Counted from the first letter of the stretch, positions 1 through 7,146 are shown. The stretch: 47,213 nt of DNA from Candidatus Nanosyncoccus nanoralicus (GCF_004138405.1 NZ_PRLL01000002.1:1-47213); one strand, 5' to 3'. Made by a program: numbers and translations. Notes: generated by a model not told the origin, from the letters alone.

Positions 1-458
1 GAGAGTTGTTAAATCTTGAAGGAATAGGGATTATTAAAAACGAAACCTATGATAACAAGGTTTATTATTCAGCAAATACGAAGCATCCCTTCTCAAAGCC
101 ACTAGTTATGCTGTTTTCTACACGTGCTGATGTGGTGGTTGACGTGACGGTGAAGCCAAACGTTTGGGAAGAATATGTGCGTTCAGTTAAGAATTACTTG
201 GACTGTTTAATTGTTACTAACCGACTACCTGGCCAAGAGGGTGTTGATTTATTGATAGTTGGGGATGATAAAACGAAGAAGCTGACGCATTGGGCTGAGG
301 TTGTTGAGAAGAAAGAGGGGAAACCTTTGAATTACGTAATCATGTCTCGTGATGATTTTCAGTATCGTTTAAATGTGAAGGATAGGTTCGTTTCGGAAGT
401 CTTGGAGATGTCGATATTGGAAAAAATTGATCCAGATGGAATATTGAATAGACGTTAA
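1..458 (+). CDS. winged-helix / nucleotidyltransferase-like regulator, 5'-truncated
   Basis: The reading frame is open to the window edge, so the N-terminus is missing and the apparent TTG at base 6 is probably internal. The first visible residues (L-x-x-x-GIIK, then a tyrosine pair and an HPF turn) look like the end of a winged-helix DNA-binding domain with its beta-wing. The rest resembles the nucleotidyltransferase-like fold that follows such helices in bacterial regulators: a strand with EGVDLLIVGDD in place of the usual S-x-VDLLVIG motif, then PLNYVIMSRDDF. The usual catalytic GS...DxD pattern is not intact, so activity is doubtful. A second small protein of the same winged-helix type lies at 38510-38809. 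The next gene follows after about 30 bases. Family assignment is by eye and moderate. Confidence 0.5.
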   Translation, partial: ELLNLEGIGIIKNETYDNKVYYSANTKHPFSKPLVMLFSTRADVVVDVTVKPNVWEEYVRSVKNYLDCLIVTNRLPGQEGVDLLIVGDDKTKKLTHWAEVVEKKEGKPLNYVIMSRDDFQYRLNVKDRFVSEVLEMSILEKIDPDGILNRR

Positions 459-489
459 AATAATTTGGAAAAAGAGGAAGGAGTGACAG

Positions 490-942
490 ATGTTTGAAAT
501 TGAGAGTAAGAATCCAAATGAAATTACAATTAAAACTGCGACAAAGACGGTGACGATTGATTTTGTTAATGGGGTGATTATGGCTGATCTAGCTGTAGGG
601 GAAATCGCAGGTCCTGGTGAGTTTGAGATTGGAGAGGCAACAATTAGAGGTATTAGTGTGGCTAAACATACTAAAACAATTTATGACGTAGAAGTAGGCG
701 GAGTTCATATCGGTATTATTGGTGATTTTGATGAGAACTTGGATGAGTTAGGTATTTCTGATATTCTATGTACGAGTTCAGTGAAGGCGATTAAGGATAT
801 TAATCCTAAAATAATTGTAGCTACGGGTAATATTGACGGTATGGTGACTGAATTAAAGCTTTCAAGTAGAGTGGAGAAGAAAATTAAGATTAAAAAGATA
901 GAGGATCTTCCTGCGATACAAGAAGTAATTGCTTTAAATTAA
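490..942 (+). CDS. degenerate metallo-beta-lactamase-fold protein
   Basis: A 150-residue protein starting at an ATG behind a good ribosome-binding site (AGGAAGGAG). The segment GPGEFEIGEATIRGI followed by short beta-strand pairs (VEVGGVHIGIIGD) matches the N-terminal beta-sandwich of UlaG-like metallo-beta-lactamase-fold proteins, in which a PGEYE-type turn precedes the strands. The zinc-binding HxHxDH motif of true hydrolases is absent, and the protein is shorter than the roughly 200-230 residues of active relatives. It is probably a non-catalytic relative; small proteins of this kind are common in candidate-phyla genomes. It sits just after the regulator-like gene and ends before a clear terminator, so the two may form an operon. 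Function unknown. Confidence 0.5.
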   Translation: MFEIESKNPNEITIKTATKTVTIDFVNGVIMADLAVGEIAGPGEFEIGEATIRGISVAKHTKTIYDVEVGGVHIGIIGDFDENLDELGISDILCTSSVKAIKDINPKIIVATGNIDGMVTELKLSSRVEKKIKIKKIEDLPAIQEVIALN

Positions 943-974
943 GATTAGTAAAAGATAGTGAGGGGGATGAATTT

Positions 975-1010
975 AAAAAAAGAGCTCAAAAGATAAAGGG
1001 CTCTTTTTTA
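975..1010 (+). terminator. intrinsic terminator
   Basis: The hairpin pairs AAAAGAGCt with gGGCTCTTTT and is followed by a T run, closing the transcript of the gene ending at 942. Confidence 0.8.
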
Positions 1011-1037
1011 AAAGTTACTATGAAAGTGAATTTACTT

Positions 1038-1125
1038 AAAAAATGTATTCAGAATAATAGGTTTTTGTATGCAATTTTTGGATAGAAAATCATCAAAAAT
1101 GATACTGAGTAAAAAATGTGTTCAG
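1038..1125 (+). repeat. two copies of a 15-bp repeat
   Basis: Copies of AAAAAATGTRTTCAG lie at 1038-1052 and 1111-1125, upstream of the M50 protease promoter. A third intergenic copy is at 12400-12414, upstream of gyrB. All three have the same orientation. No function can be assigned; a regulator site or short dispersed repeat is possible. Confidence 0.5.
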
Positions 1126-1188
1126 TAATCTAAATAAAATTGTATTGTTGAAAAATATGATGGTTAATTAATATGCTATAATTTTGAT

Positions 1189-1833
1189 ATGAATTTTGAT
1201 ATTTTTGCGATTATCATCGTATTTATTATTATTTTATTTTCAATGGTCCTACATGAGATGGCCCATGCTTATACTGCGTATTTTCTTGGGGATAATACCG
1301 CAAAAGAAGAAGGGCGATTGTCGTTAAATCCATTTTCACATATTGATCCGGTGATGTCGATAATTGTGCCGCTACTGCTATTTATTAGCGGTGGGCCGAT
1401 TTTTGGAGGAGCCAAGCCTGTTCCTGTAGCGCAGAAAAGACTTAAAGGAGGTGAATGGGGGATGGCGTTAGTTGCGTTTTCTGGACCTTTTGTAAATTTC
1501 TTGATTGCTCTTGTTGGGTTTTTAATCGGCTATCTAAGTGGCGGCTTGGTGGCCGGTGGATATATAGGATTATTCTTTAAACAGTTAGTTTTAGCTAATT
1601 TGGGTTTTATGATTTTTAATTTATTACCAATTCCACCACTCGATGGTTCGAGGATTGCCTATGCTTTGGCGCCTGACTTTATTAGAGATTTATTTGATAG
1701 GATTGAAAAGGGCATGGGGGTTTTCATGGTTTTGATTTTAGTGTATGTATTTGGAAATTCTTTGTCGATTTTTACTTCAAGTATAATGGTCTCTATACTG
1801 AAATTCTTTTATTTTATTGTGGGGGTAAAATAA
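1189..1833 (+). CDS. site-2 protease family (M50) membrane metalloprotease
   Basis: A 214-residue integral membrane protein. The zinc-binding HEMAH (HExxH) is near residues 22-26 at the end of the first membrane segment. The second conserved M50 motif, NLLPIPPLDGSRI (N-x-x-P-x-P-x-LDG), lies near residues 145-157 and supplies the third metal ligand. This layout matches SpoIVFB/YwhC-type intramembrane proteases, which cut membrane-anchored regulators or clear signal-peptide remnants. The start is supported by an extended -10 element (TGC then TATAAT at 1177-1182) that ends exactly 6 bases before the ATG and leaves no room for a leader, so the mRNA should be leaderless. No partner gene reveals its substrate. 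Confidence 0.9.
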   Translation: MNFDIFAIIIVFIIILFSMVLHEMAHAYTAYFLGDNTAKEEGRLSLNPFSHIDPVMSIIVPLLLFISGGPIFGGAKPVPVAQKRLKGGEWGMALVAFSGPFVNFLIALVGFLIGYLSGGLVAGGYIGLFFKQLVLANLGFMIFNLLPIPPLDGSRIAYALAPDFIRDLFDRIEKGMGVFMVLILVYVFGNSLSIFTSSIMVSILKFFYFIVGVK

Positions 1834-1848
1834 ATAAATAAGGTATGC

Positions 1849-1854
1849 TATAAT
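1849..1854 (+). promoter_or_regulatory. extended -10 promoter of the orphan RNA
   Basis: TATAAT preceded by TGC (1846-1848). The predicted start, about 7 bases downstream, falls at 1860-1861, exactly where the closing stem of the structured RNA begins. Confidence 0.7.
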
Positions 1855-1860
1855 TAAATT

Positions 1861-1998
1861 ACCCTAGTGGCGGCATGATTTTCCTGAATAGTCATGTTTC
1901 AGGGGTTTCGCGGTGTTATCTCCGTGGAGATACGCATAAGATTCTACCCACCTGTATTTATTACAGGGAAAAACAGGTCACTAGGGTTTATGATTTTT
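1861..1998 (+). ncRNA. orphan structured RNA candidate (about 130-140 nt)
   Basis: A 9-bp perfect closing stem joins ACCCTAGTG (1861-1869) to CACTAGGGT (1979-1987), followed by a T-rich tract. Inside are a hairpin at 1917-1932 (TATCTCC with GGAGATA, extended by GCG with CGC) and two regions with competing or interleaved pairings. CATGA (1874-1878) pairs with TCATG (1892-1896) while CCTGAA (1883-1888) pairs with TTCAGG (1898-1903). CCTGTA/TACAGG (1951-1967) excludes ACCTGT/ACAGGT (1950-1955 with 1973-1978). It has its own promoter. It is not recognisable as SRP RNA, 6S RNA or a known riboswitch by eye. It could instead be a leader for the downstream gene, but a separate TATGAT at 1989-1994 may serve that gene. 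Confidence 0.6.
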
Positions 1999-2008
1999 CA
2001 AGATATGA

Positions 2009-2890
2009 GTGGATATGAAGCAGAAAATTAGAATAGCTGGAATGATTCGGAAAGCGGATCATTTTTTGGTGTTAAAGAAGAATAAGGGACGTGCGGATAT
2101 ATCTACTGTCTGGGAGTTGCCGGTTTGCAAGATTCGAGTGGGGGAGCAGCCAGAAGAGGCGATAGCGAGGTTGGTAGATGAGGATTTATCACTGACTGTT
2201 AAGAAAATGAAGATTAGAGACGTAATCACATTTACGGAGTATGAAGATGCCTCAAAAATATATAGTTTATATATTATATATGATATTGACGTTGAGGATA
2301 ATGAAGCTAATAAGATTGAACTGAGTGATAAATATTCATCGTATAAATTTTTAGGATTCAATGATGATATCTTTTCTAACTTAAGTTTCGAGGAGGCCTC
2401 AGCTACAGTACTTGGAATTGAACTTGGAAAAACAGGTAACAGGCAGAATGGAGAAGTTACGGTGGGGCTTCGGGGTGCTGCTAATGGGCCAATTATTTAC
2501 ACGGATGGAGCTTCAAGGGGAAATCCTGGGCCATCGGGAATCGGATACGTGGTATATAGTGAGGAGGGCCAGGAGCTTAAAAGGGGTGGGGAGTTTATTG
2601 GATTTGCGACTTCTAGGGTGGCAGAATATTATGCTCTTAAAGAAGGATGTGAACAGGCAATTGAACTTGGCTTTAGGACGGTGCGCTTTGTATCGGATAA
2701 TTTAATGATGGTGAATCAAATGAATGGAATATATCAAGTTAAGAATAATGATATCCTGCCAATCTATAATGATATTAATAGACTTATTCAAAGTTTTGAC
2801 ACAGTGGCATTTACGCATGTAAAGAGAGAGCGAAATATAATAGCAGATAGCGAAGCGAATAAGGCGATAGATCGACACTTTGGATCCTAG
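2009..2890 (+). CDS. NUDIX-like domain fused to RNase HI-like domain
   Basis: 293 residues in two parts. Residues about 5-140 fold like a NUDIX hydrolase (start RIAGMIRKADHFLVLKK, strand VWELPVCKI), but the Nudix box is degraded: the R-E-U-x-E-E core reads RLVDED, so pyrophosphohydrolase activity is doubtful. Residues about 158-293 are a ribonuclease H type I domain that degrades the RNA strand of RNA-DNA hybrids. It keeps the acidic residues in IYTDGASRGNPG, RVAEYYAL, FVSDN and the final IIADSEAN. The start is a GTG at 2009 or an ATG at 2015; neither has a clear ribosome-binding site. RNase P RNA follows within 30 bases. The domain pairing is the unusual feature. RNase H function is well supported, NUDIX activity is not. 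Confidence 0.8.
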   Translation: MDMKQKIRIAGMIRKADHFLVLKKNKGRADISTVWELPVCKIRVGEQPEEAIARLVDEDLSLTVKKMKIRDVITFTEYEDASKIYSLYIIYDIDVEDNEANKIELSDKYSSYKFLGFNDDIFSNLSFEEASATVLGIELGKTGNRQNGEVTVGLRGAANGPIIYTDGASRGNPGPSGIGYVVYSEEGQELKRGGEFIGFATSRVAEYYALKEGCEQAIELGFRTVRFVSDNLMMVNQMNGIYQVKNNDILPIYNDINRLIQSFDTVAFTHVKRERNIIADSEANKAIDRHFGS

Positions 2891-2919
2891 CTTTTAGATG
2901 CAATTTATGATAGGATATT

Positions 2920-3330
2920 CAAGAGTCCGCAAGACAGTCGCTTGGTATAGCCAAGAGGAAAGTCCGGGCAGCATAGAACGCAGTAGTCGTTAACGGCGAC
3001 CGTTTGATCGTTTAGAAGTGTAGTGATACATCAAAAAACTTAAAAATAGGGAAAGTGCCACAGAGACAATACCGCCTTCGGGCAAGGGTGAAAAGTGTGA
3101 GGTAAGAGCTCACGGCGTACTATGGTGACATAGGCGATGGTAAACCCTACTGGCTGCAAGGAGTGCTAGAGAACCTTTGTTCGAGGATGCACGCTCACCG
3201 CTTGAACATTTTGGCAACAAGATGTCTAGATAGATGACTGTCGGCTTATCTAATATCCCCCCGTTATGGTTATCTTGTGATAGGGGATCGATAGAACATA
3301 AGTTACAGAACCCGGCTTAGTAAAGACTTA
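2920..3330 (+). ncRNA. rnpB: RNase P RNA (bacterial type A)
   Basis: The universal core GAGGAAAGTCCGGGC lies near 2956-2970 and the 3' signature ACAGAACCCGGCTTA near 3304-3318. The 5' strand (AAGAGTC, from about 2921) can pair with GACTT near 3325-3329 to close P1. The GACAGTCGCTTGG segment resembles P2/P3 of other bacterial RNase P RNAs. Length about 410 nt is normal. The RNA is the catalytic part of the ribozyme that removes tRNA 5' leaders. Ends are approximate. It is transcribed towards the convergent infC-rpmI-rplT-rpmB operon and shares a terminator with it. Confidence 0.95.
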
Positions 3331-3361
3331 AAAAATAGACCCTTTGTGGGCCTATTTTTTT
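3331..3361. terminator. bidirectional intrinsic terminator
   Basis: The hairpin AAAAAATAGaCCC / GGGcCTATTTTTT has A and T runs on both flanks. It can end rnpB on the plus strand and the rpmB operon on the minus strand. Confidence 0.85.
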
Positions 3362-3370
3362 GTTTTCTAA

Positions 3371-3562
3371 TTATTTAAGAAAACCTTTTTTCTTGAGGGT
3401 ACGAATAGCGGCAGCGCTAACGTTTAGACGAATCTTTTTACCATCGATGATGAGGGTTTTCTTTTGAATATTTGGTTTAAATACTTTACGGGTTTTATGC
3501 TGTGAGAACGAAACATTATGTCCGTACATCTTGCCTTTACCGGTGATTTCACAAATAGCCAT
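3371..3562 (-). CDS. rpmB: 50S ribosomal protein bL28
   Basis: 63 residues beginning [18 protein letters not shown], the typical bL28 start, with the SFSQHKTRKVFKPNIQ basic core. bL28 binds the large subunit near the E site. It is encoded as the last gene of the infC-rpmI-rplT-rpmB operon; its ATG overlaps the rplT stop by one base (TAATG), which implies translational coupling. Inclusion of rpmB in the IF3-L35-L20 operon is not the usual arrangement in model bacteria, where rpmB sits with rpmG. It ends just before the terminator shared with rnpB. Confidence 0.95.
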   Translation of the reverse strand: MAICEITGKGKMYGHNVSFSQHKTRKVFKPNIQKKTLIIDGKKIRLNVSAAAIRTLKKKGFLK

Positions 3563-3915
3563 TACTTATTCTCCTGTTTAGCTTTTTCGACAATAGCTTT
3601 GAAGGCAGAAGGTTGATTAACGGCAAGCTCGGCAAGGATTTTGCGGTCAACAGTGATGTTCTGTTTCTTCATAAGATTGATAAGCTGAGAATAACTTAGA
3701 CCAAGCTCGCGGGATGCGTTGTTGATGCGAGTAATCCAGAGAGCACGTAGATCGCGTTTGCGATTACGGCGGTCACGGTAAGCGTAGCGAAGAGCCTTGA
3801 TGACGCCTTGTTTGGCAAGACGGAAACTTCGTGTACGATAATGTTGCATACCTTTAGCGGCAGCTAGGATTTTTTTGTGTTTTGCGCGTGCAGCGACACC
3901 TCTTTTAATTCTCAT
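3562..3915 (-). CDS. rplT: 50S ribosomal protein bL20
   Basis: 117 residues, the normal length, with the diagnostic bL20 sequence: basic N-terminus [16 protein letters not shown], then [17 protein letters not shown] and LWITRINNA. bL20 binds 23S rRNA early in large-subunit assembly. In other bacteria it also represses translation of its own operon by binding a leader or intergenic mRNA structure. The gene starts 2 bases after rpmI and runs directly into rpmB. No obvious mimic of the 23S binding site was seen in the short leader here. Confidence 0.97.
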   Translation of the reverse strand: MRIKRGVAARAKHKKILAAAKGMQHYRTRSFRLAKQGVIKALRYAYRDRRNRKRDLRALWITRINNASRELGLSYSQLINLMKKQNITVDRKILAELAVNQPSAFKAIVEKAKQENK

Positions 3916-3917
3916 GA

Positions 3918-4112
3918 TTAAACTCCTAATGCACTCTTAATGTTTTTTGCAATTTTACCTTCGACTGCACCAGCAGTTTTCATATTGCGTTTTCTTGCTT
4001 TGGACTTCTTAGCAAGGATATGGTTACCAAAGGCGCGTTCACGGATTAATTTTCCAGTACCGGAAATCTTAATACGCTTTGCGGTGCCTTTATGGGTCTT
4101 TAATTTAGGCAT
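3918..4112 (-). CDS. rpmI: 50S ribosomal protein bL35
   Basis: 64 residues with the bL35 start [22 protein letters not shown] and the [13 protein letters not shown] segment. The start is supported by a ribosome-binding site (AAAAGGAAAA) on the minus strand about 5 bases upstream. It lies between infC, with a gap of about 83 bases, and rplT. Small basic large-subunit protein. Confidence 0.96.
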   Translation of the reverse strand: MPKLKTHKGTAKRIKISGTGKLIRERAFGNHILAKKSKARKRNMKTAGAVEGKIAKNIKSALGV

Positions 4113-4195
4113 AGGTTTTCCTTTTAGTTATAGTTAATATTTGTACTCAGGCTAGCTGAGCTAAGGAGCGATCAGGGAACCGTGGAAGTAGGAAA

Positions 4196-4717
4196 TTACT
4201 TCTTCCGAACTCCGACTGATAAGTTGCGTCCAGCAAATTGTGGTTTTCCTTCAACGATGGCTACTTCAGCTAATTCAGCTAAAATACGATCAAGTAGAGT
4301 GCTACCAAGCTCTTTGTGAGCGAGCTCACGACCTCGGAAAGTGATCATGATTTTACAATGATCGCCATCATCGAGGAAGCTTTTAATTTTGCGGATTTTA
4401 ATATTGAGGTCATTGTCACTGATTTTGAGGCCAATCTTCATTTGCTTTAGTTCGGATTGTTTTTCACGAGCTTTTTTACGATTCTTGGCTTCTTCTTTCA
4501 TCTTCTGGTATTGAAATTTGCCCCAGTCGATGATTCTGACAACAGGAGGATTTGCGTTTCCAGCAATTTCAACTAGATCAACGCCATTTTCTCTTGCGAG
4601 GAGCTGAGCTTCGCGGCTTGACATAATGCCAAGTTGCTCTCCATTAGTTCCAATAACTCGCACAGATTCGTAACGGATTTCTCCATTGATTTTTGTACGT
4701 GAATTTTTGATACTAAT
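4196..4717 (-). CDS. infC: translation initiation factor IF-3, AUU start
   Basis: IF-3 checks start-codon pairing and keeps ribosomal subunits apart. A conventional start search would begin at the GTG at 4663, which cuts off the conserved N-terminal domain. The frame continues upstream with KINGEIRYESVRVIG, the family's standard N-terminus. The only well-placed start is ATT at 4717-4715, five bases after an AAAGGA ribosome-binding site, giving 173 residues. The AUU start is the classic autoregulatory device of infC in Escherichia coli and Bacillus. The C-terminal domain includes DDGDHCKIMITFRGRE. It leads the operon with rpmI, rplT and rpmB. Confidence 0.9.
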   Translation of the reverse strand: MSIKNSRTKINGEIRYESVRVIGTNGEQLGIMSSREAQLLARENGVDLVEIAGNANPPVVRIIDWGKFQYQKMKEEAKNRKKAREKQSELKQMKIGLKISDNDLNIKIRKIKSFLDDGDHCKIMITFRGRELAHKELGSTLLDRILAELAEVAIVEGKPQFAGRNLSVGVRKK

Positions 4718-4749
4718 GGTAGTCCTTTCTTTTAACCTTAATAGGTAGA

Positions 4750-4778
4750 ATTATATCAAGAATAACTGAGATTATCAA
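4750..4778 (-). promoter_or_regulatory. promoter of the infC operon
   Basis: On the minus strand, TTGATA (4778-4773) and TATAAT (4755-4750) are 17 bases apart, and a TGA extends the -10. The predicted start near 4743 leaves a leader of about 26 bases before the AUU codon. Confidence 0.8.
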
Positions 4779-4804
4779 GGGGTTAGGCTAAGCTTGCGGC
4801 CTGG

Positions 4805-6340
4805 TTATGGCTGGTTAAAACTAATGGCTTCCGATAGGTGTTGAATCTTAATATCGTTTGAGTGATCAAGATCGGCAATAGTGCGTGAAAGACGAATGAT
4901 TTTAAGCAAGGCACGGGCGGATAGTTGAAGTTTGCTGGAGGCTTGCTCAAGGTGCTTTTTTTCGGGGTCTTTAAGATGAATAAATTTTGTAATCTGCGAA
5001 GAAGAAAGTGTTCCATTAAAGAGCTGATCTGTTTGATAGCGGAATTTTTGATGCTCTAATGCCTCTTGTATACAATTTTTAATAACATGGTGGGTTAGGG
5101 GTTGTTCGTGGGTAGAGCTGAGAGTGGCCAGATTGAACTGATCGAGAATTTTTTGATTTCCTAAATATGGAACGTTAACTTTAATATCGATGCGATCTAG
5201 AATTGGACCACTAATCTTCTTTTGATAGCGCTGAATTTCGTTTGGAGTACAGGTGCAATGTTTGATTTGACTACCATAAAAACCGCAAGGGCAGGGATTC
5301 ATGGTGGCGACCAGGATGAAATTTGCGGGATAGGTGACCTTTTCTTTGGTTCTGGCGATTGTAATTTGATGATCTTCGAGTGGTTGGCGCAAGGCCTCTA
5401 TGACTTGACGGGAAAATTCAGGTAGTTCATCAAGAAAGAGGACGCCGTGATGTGCGAGGGAGATTTCTCCTGGTATGATGGGGTTACCACCACCTATAAT
5501 GGAGCAAGTAGAGCTACTGTGATGAGGTGAGCGGAATGGACGAGAATCTACGATATTGAGAGCCTTAGAGAGTTCTTTTAGTTTGGTAATTTCGAGAAGC
5601 TCATGGGTGCTGGGGCGAGGAAGAAGAGCTGGAATAGTTTTGGCAAGTAGGGTTTTGCCACTACCCGGAGGACCACTAAAAAGTATATTGTGATGGCCTG
5701 CTAAGGCAAGTGTGAGGGCGCGTTTGGCAAAATTCAGGCCATAAACTTGATCAAGTGTCGTGTCGAATTTCATAGTTGTTGATGAGTGGGCTGGTTGATA
5801 ATTCTGGGAAGTAACTGGAGTTATAAGCGTTTGGCCCTTGAGATGAAGAAATAGTTGACGTAGGTTTTGAACTGGAAAAAGCTTAATATTGTCTACGATG
5901 GCAGCGGAGTTTAAATTTTCGCTAGGAAGATAGATCTCGGTGAAACCAGCATCCCTGGCAGCTTCAACAATATTGATAATACCAAAGACGGGTCGAAGAT
6001 CGCCACTTAAAGAAAGTTCACCGACAAAGAATTTATGCATTATATTAAGTGGAGTCAGCTGCTTGCTGCCAGCAAGAATGGCGATGGCAATTGGTAGGTC
6101 GAGGGTGGACCCAGTTTTGGTTAGGTTGGCGGGAGCGAGATTGACAGTGACTTTTTGAAGTGGAAATGTAAGATCAGAATTTTGTATGGCGTTACGGACG
6201 CGATCCCTTGATTCAAAGATAGTTTTGTCGGCCATACCAACGAGATTGAATACCGGTAGGCCTTTGACAAAACTAGCTTCAACTTCGATGATTTTACCAT
6301 TGTAGCCGTAGGGAATAGCTGAATATACTTTTGTAATCAT
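4805..6340 (-). CDS. comM: ComM/YifB-type Mg-chelatase-like AAA+ ATPase
   Basis: 511 residues, the usual length. The N-terminal domain (about 1-170) has the S5-like ComM signature: VKGLPVFNLVGMAD and VNLAPANLTKTGSTLDLPIAIAI. The AAA+ core follows with Walker A GPPGSGKT near residue 222, Walker B LFLDELPEF and the MNPCPCG motif. A C-terminal Mg-chelatase domain ends the protein. In Vibrio cholerae ComM is a hexameric branch-migration helicase that extends integration of transforming DNA, so this gene fits natural competence. A TATATT box (6352-6347) ends 6 bases before the ATG, suggesting a leaderless mRNA. It is transcribed away from tmRNA. Confidence 0.92.
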   Translation of the reverse strand: MITKVYSAIPYGYNGKIIEVEASFVKGLPVFNLVGMADKTIFESRDRVRNAIQNSDLTFPLQKVTVNLAPANLTKTGSTLDLPIAIAILAGSKQLTPLNIMHKFFVGELSLSGDLRPVFGIINIVEAARDAGFTEIYLPSENLNSAAIVDNIKLFPVQNLRQLFLHLKGQTLITPVTSQNYQPAHSSTTMKFDTTLDQVYGLNFAKRALTLALAGHHNILFSGPPGSGKTLLAKTIPALLPRPSTHELLEITKLKELSKALNIVDSRPFRSPHHSSSTCSIIGGGNPIIPGEISLAHHGVLFLDELPEFSRQVIEALRQPLEDHQITIARTKEKVTYPANFILVATMNPCPCGFYGSQIKHCTCTPNEIQRYQKKISGPILDRIDIKVNVPYLGNQKILDQFNLATLSSTHEQPLTHHVIKNCIQEALEHQKFRYQTDQLFNGTLSSSQITKFIHLKDPEKKHLEQASSKLQLSARALLKIIRLSRTIADLDHSNDIKIQHLSEAISFNQP

Positions 6341-6434
6341 ATTTTTAATATAACGAGGTAGGTGAGGAAAGTCGAAGAATATGCACTTTTTGAATAAAAA
6401 AGATGGTTAAAAAATAAAACAACTGGGGTAAAAT

Positions 6435-6468
6435 GATATCTTGCTTATGATTGATATCTTGCTTATGA
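6435..6468. repeat. tandem direct repeat GATATCTTGCTTATGA upstream of tmRNA
   Basis: Two identical 16-bp copies (6435-6450 and 6453-6468), 18 bases apart start to start, end 7 bases before the -35 box of the tmRNA promoter. The same motif recurs as a pair at 17466-17502 upstream of the surface-protein gene. The placement suits a transcription-factor site. Confidence 0.65.
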
Positions 6469-6475
6469 TATAAAA

Positions 6476-6504
6476 TTGAAGAAAAACGGGGAATATGTTA
6501 GAAT
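6476..6504 (+). promoter_or_regulatory. tmRNA promoter
   Basis: TTGAAG (6476-6481), 17-base spacer, TAGAAT (6499-6504) with a TGT extension. The predicted start is near 6511, just before the mature 5' end. Confidence 0.75.
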
Positions 6505-6515
6505 CGGAATTAGTT

Positions 6516-6868
6516 GGGGCTGACAAAGCTTAGACGGATTATTAACAGATATCAGGCATGACGATTGATACCGTAAGTATTGAATAAGTGAAGAAACAAC
6601 TTCAAAGCACGTGCTTTACGCACCTGTTTACGCCTAATTTTTTATAGGCCGGTTTAGATATAGTTTCTCGGAAGATCTAAATTGTTATAAAGAAGAGAAT
6701 AGGGGTAACTAAGTGATGCAAGTTGCCTAGAAAAATAAATCATGGGTTCTAGAAGTTTTGTTCTATTGCAGCTTCTAGAAATAACCGAGATGAAACAAAG
6801 AACTATGCATGTAGAATGATATCATGGAGATTTTTCGGACCCGGAGGCAGTATCCGGCAGCTCCACCA
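6516..6868 (+). ncRNA. ssrA: tmRNA (transfer-messenger RNA)
   Basis: The 5' end GGGGCTG (from 6516) pairs with CAGCTCC, followed by encoded ACCA ending at 6868, giving the tRNA-Ala-like acceptor stem with a G3-U70 wobble. Length about 353 nt is normal. A tag frame can be traced to a UAA at 6635-6637, encoding a C-terminus LYAPVYA. The stop lies in a hairpin (GCCTA with TAGGC), as in the P5 helix of other tmRNAs. The resume codon near 6590 is uncertain. The T-stem CCGGA/UCCGG encloses GGCAGUA instead of a UUCRANY-type loop, which is unusual. tmRNA rescues stalled ribosomes and tags their products for proteolysis. Confidence 0.93.
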
Positions 6869-6882
6869 TAAAAGATTAGTTT

Positions 6883-6907
6883 AAAAGGCACCTCTGGTGC
6901 TCTTTTT
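6883..6907 (+). terminator. tmRNA terminator
   Basis: Stem AAAAGGCACC / GGTGCTCTTTT with a TCT loop and T run, shortly after the tmRNA 3' end. Confidence 0.85.
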
Positions 6908-6979
6908 GTTTACAGAGGGAGGTAAAAATGGGGTGTGGAAAAGAAGCTAAAATTCATAAATATTTTATTCAAAAAGTTG

Positions 6980-7008
6980 TTGACATAAGCGAAATAGAGA
7001 GGTAATAT
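6980..7008 (+). promoter_or_regulatory. consensus promoter of a small RNA
   Basis: TTGACA (6980-6985), 17-base spacer, TAATAT (7003-7008). Predicted start near 7015. One of the best sigma-70-type promoters in the window. Confidence 0.8.
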
Positions 7009-7014
7009 AGAGGT

Positions 7015-7130
7015 AGCTTTTGAATAAAAAAATTATTCAAAGCCAAAAACAAACAATATAGCCAAAAAACTCCACACTCTATAAGAAAAGTTCGGCATTC
7101 CTCGCAGTTTGGCCGACTTTTCTTTTTTTT
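7015..7130 (+). ncRNA. small RNA candidate, promoter to terminator (about 116 nt)
   Basis: No open reading frame is credible here. The predicted transcript starts with a hairpin (GCTTTTGAATAA from 7016 pairs with TTATTCAAAGC at 7033-7043). An unpaired A/C-rich segment of about 40 nt (7044-7082) containing CTCCACAC follows, and it ends in a 13-bp terminator hairpin (7083-7096 with 7112-7124) plus eight T. The layout of 5' hairpin, single-stranded seed and terminator is typical of trans-acting regulatory small RNAs. CTCCAC is complementary to GTGGAG, which occurs in some ribosome-binding regions such as that at 45335-45343. Target and role are inference. Confidence 0.65.
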
Positions 7131-7146
7131 ATGATATGAATACACG

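Noticed and set aside
1861..1998. SRP RNA or 6S RNA identity for the orphan RNA
   Set aside because: The conserved SRP hairpin (GGTCAGG with AGCAG) is absent, and the fold is multi-branched rather than a single long 6S-like hairpin.
3940..4137. Plus-strand frame antisense to rpmI
   Set aside because: A shadow of the ribosomal protein gene on the opposite strand, without a ribosome-binding site.
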